The notes beneath the pieces are model-generated. The model saw only the letters and a program-made list of their open reading frames with translations. It was not told the origin of the DNA and ran no database searches. Shown in pieces: positions 48,390 to 58,492 of a stretch of DNA of 64,000 bases; within the stretch, counting starts at the first letter, position 1; every line of letters begins with the position of its first letter. Source of the DNA: CAIPBY01 sp041671305 (lineage in GTDB: Bacteria; Patescibacteriota; Patescibacteriia; 2-01-FULL-39-33); assembly GCA_041671305.1 (NCBI GenBank), contig JBAZBX010000001.1, positions 62,001-126,000 on the forward strand. The letters are read 5' to 3'. The translations under genes were made by a program, and so were the position numbers.

Positions 48390-48461
48390 GCTAATTTTTA
48401 AATTTTATGTCTTAATTTAATTTAATTTTATCTAAATTTAGATTAAATTAATTAATTACTC

Positions 48462-48490
48462 TTGACAAAATAATAAGTATGTGCTATATT
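48462..48490 (+). promoter_or_regulatory. promoter of the second GC-rich transcription unit
   Basis: TTGACA (48462-48467), 17 bp, TATATT (48485-48490); same promoter type as at 45931 and 51320. Confidence 0.7.
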
Positions 48491-48497
48491 AATATGT

Positions 48498-48621
48498 TTT
48501 AAGCTTGGGTACGCAAAAGACTTATCTTTGAGTATTTGAGCTTAAGGCACATTGACAAGGTAACGGATGGGCAGACGCCTATCCGAAAACATAGGAAGAA
48601 CAAGGCAAAGGAGATATTGCC
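48498..48621 (+). promoter_or_regulatory. structured leader of the 48622 gene
   Basis: About 120 nt. TTAAGCT pairs with AGCTTAA and encloses TACgCAAAaGA-ctta-TCTTTGaGTA; a second hairpin is CGGATgGGC-agac-GCCtATCCG. The order ACGCAAA ... CTTAAGG ... GGTAACGGATGGGC weakly recalls class I c-di-GMP aptamers, but the 5' GGCAAACC strand is lacking, so I do not assign it. AAGGAGA precedes the ATG. Confidence 0.45.
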
Positions 48622-49293
48622 ATGAACAAGCTGTTTACTGTTTTGGCCATGGCGCTGATTGTCAGCGTCCTGACCGGATGCCCCGAAACCCCTCCCCCCG
48701 AAATCTATTCCCTGACGCTCAGCGTTGAAGGAAATGGAACCGTCAGTACTAATCCTTCACAGGAAACGTACGAGAGTGGTTCCACAGTGGTCGTACTAGC
48801 CAAGCCCAGTCTGGGCTGGCAGTTTGATCACTGGACGGATAGTTCCGATGCAACAATCGGGACCAAAAATCCCATCGTCGTCACCATGGACAGCGACAAG
48901 AGCGTGAAAGCGGTCTTTGAGCAGCCCAGCAGTGAAGGTGAAGGCGAAGGAGAGGGCGAGGGTGAAGGAGAAGGAGAAGGAGAGGGAGAGGGTTTAACGG
49001 AAGAAGGCGAAGGTGTACAACCCGAACCTGCGACCCTGACTCTCATCCAGCAGTCGGGCGGCTTCATCGCCACCTTGGATGCTGGCGATGCTACGATCTC
49101 CGAACTGTGGGAAGGCGTAACTGCCGAAATACAGATCGTACAGATCGTAGCAGTGAATTCTGCCGGCCAAGAAATTGGCTCGGCCAACTTCTCTGGTGTT
49201 TGGCCCGTAGTGGTGGTATTTCCCACTGCGAGCTATGTGAAACTTGTCGCGAAGGATAGCAACGGACAGCCTCATGGCTGGATCGTTGAGTAA
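48622..49293 (+). CDS. GC-rich lipoprotein with Flg_new_2-like domain and Glu-Gly repeat
   Basis: 223 residues. Signal peptide with lipobox LTGC (C20), a Flg_new_2-type domain (about 30-98: LSVEGNGTVSTNPSQETYES, then FDHWTDSSDATIG and DKSVKAVFE), an (Glu-Gly)n spacer of ten units (about 105-124), then a small C-terminal beta domain (about 138-223). AAGGAGA lies 8 bp before the ATG. Composition is foreign as in the 46211 gene. It is followed 54 bp later by the 49348 gene without a terminator between, so the two form an operon. Confidence 0.82.
   Translation: MNKLFTVLAMALIVSVLTGCPETPPPEIYSLTLSVEGNGTVSTNPSQETYESGSTVVVLAKPSLGWQFDHWTDSSDATIGTKNPIVVTMDSDKSVKAVFEQPSSEGEGEGEGEGEGEGEGEGEGLTEEGEGVQPEPATLTLIQQSGGFIATLDAGDATISELWEGVTAEIQIVQIVAVNSAGQEIGSANFSGVWPVVVVFPTASYVKLVAKDSNGQPHGWIVE
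48934..48993 (+). repeat. 6-bp tandem repeat encoding Glu-Gly
   Basis: Ten units of GARGGN (mostly GAAGGN/GAGGGN). Unit changes would alter spacer length without shifting frame. A second array of this type lies in the next gene. Confidence 0.9.
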
Positions 49294-49347
49294 CTTGAAC
49301 CCAAACAGAAAAGGCGCCCGCAGAGACGGGAGCCGGAGATTTTCCCC

Positions 49348-51168
<1,821 letters not shown>

Positions 51169-51191
51169 CCCTCCCCACCCGCTACAATCAC

Positions 51192-51236
51192 GGCGGGCTC
51201 TGCAAACGAAACGCAGAGCCCGCCGTCTTATTTTTC
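51192..51236 (+). terminator. terminator of the GC-rich operon
   Basis: GGCGGGCTCTGC (51192-51203) and GCAGAGCCCGCC (51213-51224) with a 9-nt loop, followed by GTCTTATTTTTC. A very GC-rich stem, matching the coding sequence rather than the AT-rich host terminators. Confidence 0.92.
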
Positions 51237-51319
51237 CCTAAAATTACATAAATTAACACAAAATTAAGATAAAATTATAAAATATCCAAAAATACCATTA
51301 TTTTTACAATTACTAGCCC

Positions 51320-51348
51320 TTGACAAAATAAAGATAATATGCTAAATT
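51320..51348 (+). promoter_or_regulatory. promoter of the 51367 glycosyltransferase (shared promoter type)
   Basis: TTGACA (51320-51325), 17 bp, TAAATT (51343-51348), ending 18 bp before the ATG; so the 5' UTR is about 12 nt. Nearly identical to the promoter at 45931. Confidence 0.75.
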
Positions 51349-51366
51349 GAGCAATCAAACAAATAT

Positions 51367-52533
51367 ATGAAAATCGCTTTAATCGGTCAAAAAGGCATCC
51401 CAACTCAGCAAGGCGGGATTGAAAAACACGTAGAAGAGCTTAGCACTAGACTTGCCAAAGCTGGTCTTGATGTTACCGTTTACAGCCGACCATATTACAC
51501 CGGCAACAGAGAGAAAAAATATTTTTATAATGGAGTAAGGATGATTAATTTGCCATCGCTCAAAACCAAAAATTTTGATGCCATCACGCATACTTTCATT
51601 TCTAGTATTCACGCCATATTTCAGAATTACGACATCATTCATTATCATGGTGTAGGTCCTTCCCTACTCTCTTGGATTCCAAGAGTATTTGCTCCCAAAT
51701 CCAAAGTGATTGTCACTTTCCACTGCGCGGACAGGCAACATCAAAAATGGGGTTTATTCGCCAGACTTATGCTTACTGCCGGAGAATGGACTTCTTGTAA
51801 ATTTCCTCATGAGACCATAACCGTCTCCCAGACTCTCAAAAAATATTGCTGGCATTATTTCAGAAGAGCGACAAATTATATTCCAAACGGCGTGCAAACC
51901 GTCAAAGTTCCTGAGAGCGGTATCTTGGCCAAATACGGATTGAAAAAAGATAATTATTTCGTTTTGATTTCTAGACTAATTCAACACAAAGGAGTTCATA
52001 CTTTGATCAAAGCTTACAAACAAATTGAGACATCCAAAAAATTGGTAATTGTCGGCGACGGTTCCAATACTGATGGCTATGTCAGACATTTGAAAGAAAT
52101 TTCCAGAGATAATGATAATATAATCTTCACTGGTAAACAAACTGGACAAGATTTGAATACCTTGTTTACCAATGCTTTCATGTTTGTCCAACCATCAGAA
52201 GCCGAAGGATTATCCATCGCCTTGCTTGAAGCCATGTCTTATGGCATACCTGTACTAATCAGTGACATTGAAGAAAATCAAGAAGTGACAGACGGCTACG
52301 GATTGGAATTCAAAAATAAAAATTCTGCCGATTTGGCCAGACAACTCAATTTTGCCATCAAGCATCCCAGGATGATCAAGGAACGAGCGCTTGAAGCCAA
52401 GAAGCAAATTGATCAAAAATATAATTGGCAAGATATCACCAAGCAGACTATCAATTTATACAAAAAAACTTTGTCTAGCAAACCAGCAAAAAATCTAAAT
52501 AAAAATGTAAGATTGGTGACTAGCAATCAATAA
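51367..52533 (+). CDS. GT4-family glycosyltransferase
   Basis: 388-residue GT-B enzyme. N-terminus IALIGQKGIPTQQGGIEKHVEEL is typical of capsule/rhamnosyl-type GT4 enzymes (GGIEKHVE), and the donor motif VQPSEAEGLSIALLEAMSYGIPVLISD has the ExxxxxxxE pair. AT-rich host codon use, in contrast to the three genes before it. Monocistronic. It may add to the surface glycan made by the 37.9-45.4 kb operon or decorate the neighbouring secreted proteins; this is inference. Confidence 0.9.
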   Translation: MKIALIGQKGIPTQQGGIEKHVEELSTRLAKAGLDVTVYSRPYYTGNREKKYFYNGVRMINLPSLKTKNFDAITHTFISSIHAIFQNYDIIHYHGVGPSLLSWIPRVFAPKSKVIVTFHCADRQHQKWGLFARLMLTAGEWTSCKFPHETITVSQTLKKYCWHYFRRATNYIPNGVQTVKVPESGILAKYGLKKDNYFVLISRLIQHKGVHTLIKAYKQIETSKKLVIVGDGSNTDGYVRHLKEISRDNDNIIFTGKQTGQDLNTLFTNAFMFVQPSEAEGLSIALLEAMSYGIPVLISDIEENQEVTDGYGLEFKNKNSADLARQLNFAIKHPRMIKERALEAKKQIDQKYNWQDITKQTINLYKKTLSSKPAKNLNKNVRLVTSNQ

Positions 52534-52543
52534 GTTAAACCTC

Positions 52544-52577
52544 AAAAATCACTCCGATTAATTCGGAGTGATTTTTT
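52544..52577 (+). terminator. terminator of the 51367 gene
   Basis: AAAAATCACTCCGA with TCGGAGTGATTTTTT and a 5-nt loop, 11 bp after the stop. Confidence 0.9.
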
Positions 52578-52766
52578 GTATTTCGCACCCTTGCGAGCAT
52601 TAGAAAATCTTGTGCTGATTTTATGCGGGAACGACTGAGAAATTGTCGGTAGCGATAGCGTCAGACAATTTCCAGTCAGTGAAGCATAAAATCTAGCCAT
52701 GATTTATCTATAGCGAGCGACTTTTTCTTTTTGTTAGCTTTTTCTTTTCCTAGAAAAAGAAAAAGT
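52578..52766 (+). repeat. structured element B, copy 3
   Basis: Parts in order: TCGCA-ccct-TGCGA (52583-52596); AAAATCTTGTGCTG; outer stem ATTTTATGC (52618-52626) with GCATAAAAT (52684-52692); inner stems ACTG/CAGT (52634-52637, 52673-52676) and AATTGTC/GACAATT (52641-52647, 52664-52670); TAGCCATGATTT; terminal hairpin of about 12 bp, CTTTTTCTTTTC-cta-GAAAAAGAAAAAG. It starts directly after the terminator of the 51367 gene. Element A is not present beside this copy. Confidence 0.85.
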
Positions 52767-52794
52767 AAAAGCAAACTGATAATAAAGAACCTAG

Positions 52795-52838
52795 ATTCCC
52801 GCCTGCGCCAGCCTCGCCGAGTCTAGGCGGGCGGGAAT
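52795..52838. repeat. GC-rich REP-like palindrome
   Basis: ATTCCCGCC (52795-52803) and GGCGGGAAT (52830-52838) frame a GC-rich interior (GCCTCGCCGAG). Similar in style to the palindrome inserted in element B copy 1 (1895-1928). It stands alone between element B copy 3 and the pilus promoter. Confidence 0.7.
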
Positions 52839-52854
52839 GACAACAAAAATAGAT

Positions 52855-52882
52855 TTGAGATAAAGAAATACTATGTTATAAT
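52855..52882 (+). promoter_or_regulatory. promoter of the pilus operon
   Basis: TTGAGA (52855-52860), 16 bp, TATAAT (52877-52882). The leader of about 60 nt includes a hairpin repeat and AGAAGGTG before the pilB ATG. Confidence 0.6.
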
Positions 52883-52900
52883 TAATACATAATTTTTTAA

Positions 52901-52935
52901 TTCCGTCTTCGCCTAAAGCTACGACGGACGAAGAA
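52901..52935. repeat. short palindromic repeat with TAAAGCT core
   Basis: CCGTC (52903-52907) with GACGG (52923-52927), flanked by CTTCG/CGAAG, and the core GCCTAAAGCTACG. A related core, CGCTAAAGCTTCGG, is inserted inside the cysteine desulfurase gene (61709-61742). It lies in the pilB leader. Confidence 0.65.
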
Positions 52936-52946
52936 GGTGACAAATT

Positions 52947-54671
52947 ATGATCAGCCAAAAAGATCTTGAGGAAATATTAAAAAAAGACAAAATCATTGAC
53001 GCCAAACAGATCAAAGATTTTTCAGCCAAAGCCAGAACCAAAAACCAAAAGCTGGAAGATTTTTTGACTGAACAAAAAATAATTTCTTCGGATTTGTTAT
53101 ATGAAAAAGCGGCAGAGTACTATAAGCTGCCTTTCATTAACCTCAAAAATCAAGCCATTCGCAAGGATATTCTTTATCTTATCCCAGAAATAACCGCTCG
53201 CGCTCACCAGACCATCGCTTTTGACAAAAATGACAAGGAATTAAGCGTGGCTACTCTTGATATTTCTAATTTGGAATTATTTGATTTCTTGTCCAAGAAA
53301 ACCCAGCTTGATATCAAACTAAACATTACTACTCCGGACAACATCAAAGAAGCACTTAAGCTATATCACAAAGGACTAAGCGCGGAAATCAAAGAAATTG
53401 AAGACAGTCAGCAAGTCGGCGATGATAAATCGGAAAACTTGAAAAATTTAGCGCAAGATTTGCCCGTGGTCCGAGTTGTGGATACTTTATTGGAATATGC
53501 CATTTTGGAAAAAGCCTCCGATATTCATATTGAACCGGCGGATATTGAAGTGGGAGTCCGTTACCGCATTGACGGCATCTTGAAAAAAGTCATGACCTTG
53601 CCAAAAGCCACTCATGCCGGCGTAGTAGCTAGGATAAAAATCCTATCCAACCTCAAGCTGGATGAACACAGATTACCCCAAGACGGAAGATTCAAAATCA
53701 AAACCGCGGATTACCAAGTTTCTTTCCGTGTTTCTATTATGCCCACATTTGACGGCGAGAAAATCGTTTTGCGTCTTTTACCGGATCAAGCCCAACAACT
53801 TACTCTGGAGCAACTCGGATTCCAGCCCGGACCATATGAAATCGTCAAACGCAATATTGCCAAGCCTCACGGCATGATTCTGGTCACCGGACCTACCGGA
53901 TCAGGTAAGACTACTACGCTCTATACTATCCTTAGCATCTTGAACAATCCGGGAGTCAATATTTCCACTATTGAAGATCCTATTGAATACCGCATGCCGG
54001 GAATCAACCAGAGCCAGGTTCAACCCAAAATCGGATTCACTTTTGCCAACGGCCTTCGCTCGTTCCTACGCCAAGATCCGGACATCGTCATGGTTGGAGA
54101 AATTCGCGACACAGAAACCGCAGAAATTTCCATCAACGCAGCCATGACCGGACATTTAGTGCTTTCTACTCTTCACACCAATGACGCCGTCACTACTATT
54201 CCCCGCTTTATTGATATGCAAGTACCGACCTTTCTGATTGCCTCAACTCTCAATGTTATTATCGCTCAACGTTTGGTTAGAAAAATCTGCAAAAACTGCA
54301 TTGAGAGTTACAACTTAGACAAAAAAGCTATCGCTGAATTAGAAAAACAATTTGATTTGGACAAACTTCAAAAAGTGCTTTCCAAGCAAGGGTATCTTGT
54401 CAAAGGACAGGACATCAAATCCATTCTCTTTTTCCGTGGCAAAGGCTGTCAGCAATGTGGCAATAATGGCTACAAAGGACGTATCGGCATTTACGAAATC
54501 TTGGAGGTCAATGAAGAAATATCTGAATTAATCCTACAAAAAGCCTCAAGAGACAAACTGGAAGCGGCCGCTCTGGAATCCGGCATGACCACTATTCTTC
54601 AAGACGGATTTATCAAAGCCAAAGCGGGAATTACCACCATTGAAGAAGTTCTTCGCGTAACCCAAGAATAA
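52947..54671 (+). CDS. pilB: type IV pilus extension ATPase
   Basis: Hexameric GspE/PilB ATPase powering pilus assembly. The 574 residues have an N-terminal MshEN domain (about 1-150), then the ATPase with Walker A GPTGSGKT (315-322), Asp box IVMVGEIRDTETAEI, Walker B region and His box STLHTNDAV, and a tetracysteine zinc motif (CKNC ... CQQC, about 450-510). First gene of the operon; pilC follows by 1 bp. No pilT is present in the window. Confidence 0.96.
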   Translation: MISQKDLEEILKKDKIIDAKQIKDFSAKARTKNQKLEDFLTEQKIISSDLLYEKAAEYYKLPFINLKNQAIRKDILYLIPEITARAHQTIAFDKNDKELSVATLDISNLELFDFLSKKTQLDIKLNITTPDNIKEALKLYHKGLSAEIKEIEDSQQVGDDKSENLKNLAQDLPVVRVVDTLLEYAILEKASDIHIEPADIEVGVRYRIDGILKKVMTLPKATHAGVVARIKILSNLKLDEHRLPQDGRFKIKTADYQVSFRVSIMPTFDGEKIVLRLLPDQAQQLTLEQLGFQPGPYEIVKRNIAKPHGMILVTGPTGSGKTTTLYTILSILNNPGVNISTIEDPIEYRMPGINQSQVQPKIGFTFANGLRSFLRQDPDIVMVGEIRDTETAEISINAAMTGHLVLSTLHTNDAVTTIPRFIDMQVPTFLIASTLNVIIAQRLVRKICKNCIESYNLDKKAIAELEKQFDLDKLQKVLSKQGYLVKGQDIKSILFFRGKGCQQCGNNGYKGRIGIYEILEVNEEISELILQKASRDKLEAAALESGMTTILQDGFIKAKAGITTIEEVLRVTQE

Positions 54672-54672
54672 C

Positions 54673-55743
54673 ATGAATTTTAATTTAAAATTTCTAGATA
54701 AATATCAAAAAGTCCCGGCCGCGGCCAAAATATTTCTTTTGCAAAATATTTCGGTTATGCTTAAAGCCGGAATATCACTATCCGAAGCGCTCAAAAGCTT
54801 GGCTGATCAGACCAAAAACAGAAAATTAAAAAACATCCTGCTAGACGTCGGTGAAAAAATAAAAGGCGGAGGAAGTTTCAGCGAAAGCATGATGCCATAT
54901 CAGAAAGACTTCGGGGAATTATTTATCAATATGATCAGAGCCGGAGAGGCCTCAGGAAGACTTGAGGATGTTTTGATGGAACTTTATATCCAGAGCAAAA
55001 AGGATTATACTTTGGTTACCAAAATCAGAAATGCCCTCACCTATCCCGTTATCATAATTATAGCCATGATTACTATTGCTTCTATCATGGCGGTTTTTGT
55101 GCTTCCCAGCATGATTAAAATGTTTGATGATATGAATGTAGAACTGCCACTAGTCACCAGATTGTTAATTATGTTGAGTCACTTTATCCAAAAAGACGGA
55201 ATTTATGTTCTTATCGGCGCCATAATTCTAATTATTGTTTTTATTCGCACCATCAAAAGCAAAACCGGCAAGCATTTATCTGATTCATTAATTCTAAAAA
55301 TCCCAGTTATTTCTGGCATAATCAAACAAATCAATCTAGCCAGAGCATCACGAAGCTTGAGCGCTCTTATCCAAACTGAAATCGCCATCGTAGAAACTCT
55401 GACCATTACCTCTAGGGTCCTAGGAAACTCCGTTTATAAGTTAGCTTTTTTGGACGCAGCGGAAAAAGTCAAAAAAGGTCAGAAACTTGCTTCTATTTTC
55501 AAAGAGTATCCAGACATATTTCCCTCTTCAGTTATACAAATGATCTCAGTTGGCGAAGAAACCGGCTCCCTGGATAATATTTTAAAAAACTTAGCCGATT
55601 TCTACGAAGAAGAAGTGACTGAAACCATGAATAACCTGCCAACTATAATTGAACCGGTTTTGATGATTTTAATCGGCATCGCTGTTGGCGGAATTGCCAT
55701 AGCGGTGCTTATGCCCATGTACTCGCTCACTCAAAGTATGTAG
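54673..55743 (+). CDS. pilC: type IV pilus inner-membrane platform protein
   Basis: GspF/PilC family, connecting the ATPase to the growing pilus. The 356 residues contain two GspF domains: the first around KAGISLSEALKSLADQ (about 33-48) and the second around QTEIAIVETLTITSRVLG (about 235-252). There are three membrane helices (about 118-140, 176-194, 325-348) and the conserved GEETGSLDNIL. Spacing and order match pilBC in many bacteria. Confidence 0.95.
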   Translation: MNFNLKFLDKYQKVPAAAKIFLLQNISVMLKAGISLSEALKSLADQTKNRKLKNILLDVGEKIKGGGSFSESMMPYQKDFGELFINMIRAGEASGRLEDVLMELYIQSKKDYTLVTKIRNALTYPVIIIIAMITIASIMAVFVLPSMIKMFDDMNVELPLVTRLLIMLSHFIQKDGIYVLIGAIILIIVFIRTIKSKTGKHLSDSLILKIPVISGIIKQINLARASRSLSALIQTEIAIVETLTITSRVLGNSVYKLAFLDAAEKVKKGQKLASIFKEYPDIFPSSVIQMISVGEETGSLDNILKNLADFYEEEVTETMNNLPTIIEPVLMILIGIAVGGIAIAVLMPMYSLTQSM

Positions 55744-55768
55744 TGGCACGGGATGTTTCAAATTTATC

Positions 55769-56236
55769 ATGGTAAAAAATTTTTTGCATAAAAATAATCG
55801 CTCTAAACTAGGCTTCTCCCTGACAGAGATGCTTATTGTTATTTCCATTATCGGCATAGTTAGCTTGATCAGCTTGCCCGTATATAAAAATATTACTCCG
55901 AATATAATTCTTAATTCATCTGTCCGTGACATGGCTTCTGATTTGAGATATGCCCAGCAATTGGCCGTAACTGAACAAAAAATTTATTCAGTCCAATTCA
56001 ATGTCCTGGCCAACAGCTATCGTATCTTTCAAGCTGATTCCGGTGAAGTAATTAGAAGTCGTGATATCAACAGCCAGGTAAAAATAAATTCCGTTAGCGG
56101 ACTTACCAGCAGTACCGCCAGCTTTACCGTCACCGGAGCTTCCCTAGAGAGCGGAGAAATCTCACTCATGAATAAAAATGGCAAAATAAATATTATTGAA
56201 ATCAAGCCCTCTGGATATGTTAAAATTCAAAATTAA
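55769..56236 (+). CDS. pseudopilin, GspH/FimT-like
   Basis: 155-residue type IV pilin-like protein. The prepilin peptidase site is GFSLTEMLIVIS (Gly before Phe at about 15-16, Glu5 of the mature chain present) followed by a hydrophobic helix. The C-terminal globular domain includes SVRDMASDLRYAQQLAVTEQK, typical of FimT/GspH minor pilins. The leader is long (about 15 residues) and basic. Confidence 0.85.
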   Translation: MVKNFLHKNNRSKLGFSLTEMLIVISIIGIVSLISLPVYKNITPNIILNSSVRDMASDLRYAQQLAVTEQKIYSVQFNVLANSYRIFQADSGEVIRSRDINSQVKINSVSGLTSSTASFTVTGASLESGEISLMNKNGKINIIEIKPSGYVKIQN

Positions 56237-56657
56237 AAATCAAAAAGGAATAAGCCTGATAGAGGCCATTGTTTGTATTTCCTTGGTTACTCTTATTATC
56301 ATAACTATCGTAAAATTATTTCCTATTGCCCTGAAACTTGGCAGTGATGCCTCCAGAGTCACTATTGCAACCAACTTGGCTCAAGCCAAAATTGAAGAAT
56401 GTTTTTATAATGATTATGATAATTTGCCCGTTTCCGCGACTCCACTAGAAACTAAACACCGGCTCGCTTCTGATCCAGCCAATCCTTTCTACGCCTACCA
56501 AAGAGCGACAACGGTTGAATACGTGGACTCTAATCTCAATCATTCCGATGCCGAGACGGAAATTAAAAAAGTAAACACTACCGTATATTGGCAAAGTCCG
56601 ATTTTAAATGGCGAGAAAAAGGTTGAATTAAAAATACTAATTAGCAAAAAAAATTGA
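56217..56657 (+). CDS. pseudopilin, PilV/GspI-like
   Basis: About 146 residues from ATG 56217. The cleavage site is KGISLIEAIVCISLV with Glu5 present. I prefer this start over the in-frame ATG at 56196, because it places the basic leader MLKFKIKNQKG directly before the helix. The gene overlaps the previous one by 20 bp. The helix is followed by VATNLAQAKIEECFYNDYDN-type sequence (ATNLAQAKIEE) common in PilV/GspI minor pilins. Confidence 0.82.
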   Translation: MLKFKIKNQKGISLIEAIVCISLVTLIIITIVKLFPIALKLGSDASRVTIATNLAQAKIEECFYNDYDNLPVSATPLETKHRLASDPANPFYAYQRATTVEYVDSNLNHSDAETEIKKVNTTVYWQSPILNGEKKVELKILISKKN

Positions 56658-56658
56658 A

Positions 56659-57219
56659 ATGTCTGAAATAAATAAGCAACAAGGATTTACTCTGATTGAA
56701 ATACTGCTCGCTATAACTATTTCAGTTATTTTGTTTATGATTCTAGCTTCTTCGTATGACTTAAGCCAAAAAATATATAATCAAACTGATACCAAGGCTG
56801 AAATTACGCAGAATGGCAGAGTCATTCTTGACAGGCTTATTCGCGAGTTCAGACAAACGCCGGACATCGTCACCCAGCTTGGCGAGAGCTATACCGACGC
56901 CTCGCATGAAATAATATTTCAAGACGGACATGATATTTCCATTATTAATTATATCCGATATTTTCTAGACGGTAACAATCTTGATCGCCAGGATGTCTAT
57001 TATTTCTTTCCTGAAGATCCTAGCACTCATGTGTTATGGAATGCCAAAAATCAAGATGGATCTTTCCCGCAACTGACTTCTTCCACTCCGCGCGTCATCG
57101 GAGAGTATGTGGATGATATTGAGTTTTGGGGCAAAAGATTAATAAATATTAATTTATACTTATCCAAAAGTTCCGGATCAGAAATATTAAACACCGCTGT
57201 CTATGGCAGAAATTTATAA
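56659..57219 (+). CDS. pseudopilin, PilW/GspJ-like
   Basis: 186 residues with cleavage site QGFTLIEILLAITISV (Glu5 present) and the sequence QNGRVILDRLIREFRQTP after the helix, typical of PilW/GspJ proteins. It starts 1 bp after the previous gene and overlaps the next by 17 bp. Confidence 0.85.
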   Translation: MSEINKQQGFTLIEILLAITISVILFMILASSYDLSQKIYNQTDTKAEITQNGRVILDRLIREFRQTPDIVTQLGESYTDASHEIIFQDGHDISIINYIRYFLDGNNLDRQDVYYFFPEDPSTHVLWNAKNQDGSFPQLTSSTPRVIGEYVDDIEFWGKRLININLYLSKSSGSEILNTAVYGRNL

Positions 57220-58444
57220 AAAATTAAAAGACAAAGATAATCGTGGCTTCATCCTGATTGCGACAGTGATTGTCATGTCTTTGTTGTTGTTCCTTTCCAC
57301 TTATGTTATAAGCTTCGCCATCACAGAACTGAAAATATCCACCAGCCAATCCGCCGCCACGCAAGCTTACTACCTGGCGGAAAGCGGGGTCGCAGAAGCT
57401 ATTTGGAAAATAAAAAATGATCCGTCTTGGAAAGCTAATTTTGAATCTGATCCTAATTGGAACGTTACTTATACCCGTAATCCGGCATTATATACCAACG
57501 GCTCCTACCGCATTGATATCGTAAATACCGGCCTGGCCAAAGGAGAAATAACTGTCACGGGATATATCCATGTCGGCAATAGCACCGCGCAAAGAATCAT
57601 CAAGACCAGCGTTTACAAGGCAATTGGCGATAACGCATTGCAAGATGTGAGTGAGTATGCGGATGGAAATATAGAGATGTTTGCAACCACTCTTCATATA
57701 TACAATGGAGGATTATTTTCCAATGGCAATGTCATAGCTAACTTTTTCAGTGTCATAGATGTGGATAAATCCCTGCGCGCTACCGGAAATTTAGTCAAAA
57801 ACTGGCGATCTACCGTGAATGCTTCACCTATCAATACTCATAACGAGAACCCGCCTGCTCCAGCTCCCCTGCCAATGCCACCGGTTTCCTTTGATAACGC
57901 TTCTGACCCGGACTCCTACAAAGCGCGTGCCGATCATATTTATACGGCGCAACAATTTTCTAATTTATTTTCAAACAATAATAATGTGACCATAAATGGC
58001 ATTAATTATGTAACTGGAGACGTGACCATAAAAAACACACAAAATTTAACTATCAATGGAGCTTTGGTTTCTGACAATAATATTACTCTGGGAAAATATA
58101 ATTCGGCATGTTTGCTACCGAATATTCCCAGATCGCAAATCATAATAAATAAACCCTCTACTAACACTCCTTCCGGAATTATGGCCAAAGGCAATATAAA
58201 CTTTGAACCTTGCTTGGATAGCCTAACCGCCAAAGGAATTATTTATGCTTACAGCAAAATAGATATCTTAAGCCTGCCACAAAAAATAGAAATTACCGGT
58301 GGCATATTTTCCAGAAAAATAACTCTTACCAGCCTTTGGCAGGGATTTGATATTATATATGATAATGATGCCATTGTTTATGCCCTGGGAAATCCGGAAT
58401 TTTCTCCAATTGTGACTGTAGAGCATTGGGAAGAAGAATATTAA
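57203..58444 (+). CDS. PilX-like pilus protein
   Basis: 413 residues. N-terminal membrane helix RGFILIATVIVMSLLLFLSTY followed by the PilX_N hallmark AYYLAESGVAEAIW (about residues 60-73). The large C-terminal part (about 150-413) is beta-rich with repeated short motifs (ITINGALVSDNNIT-like) suggesting a parallel beta fold and surface exposure. The usual Glu5 is absent (FILIATVI), as often in PilX/GspK. Likely tip or adhesin-like minor pilin. Confidence 0.8.
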   Translation: MAEIYKKLKDKDNRGFILIATVIVMSLLLFLSTYVISFAITELKISTSQSAATQAYYLAESGVAEAIWKIKNDPSWKANFESDPNWNVTYTRNPALYTNGSYRIDIVNTGLAKGEITVTGYIHVGNSTAQRIIKTSVYKAIGDNALQDVSEYADGNIEMFATTLHIYNGGLFSNGNVIANFFSVIDVDKSLRATGNLVKNWRSTVNASPINTHNENPPAPAPLPMPPVSFDNASDPDSYKARADHIYTAQQFSNLFSNNNNVTINGINYVTGDVTIKNTQNLTINGALVSDNNITLGKYNSACLLPNIPRSQIIINKPSTNTPSGIMAKGNINFEPCLDSLTAKGIIYAYSKIDILSLPQKIEITGGIFSRKITLTSLWQGFDIIYDNDAIVYALGNPEFSPIVTVEHWEEEY

Positions 58445-58492
58445 TACTTTTTGTGATATAATATAAGCAGAAAAAATAAATCTATCTGACTC

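Noticed and set aside
48498..48610. c-di-GMP class I riboswitch in the 48622 leader
   Set aside because: Only scattered similarity (ACGCAAA, GGTAACGGATGG); the essential 5' strand is lacking and the stems formed are different.
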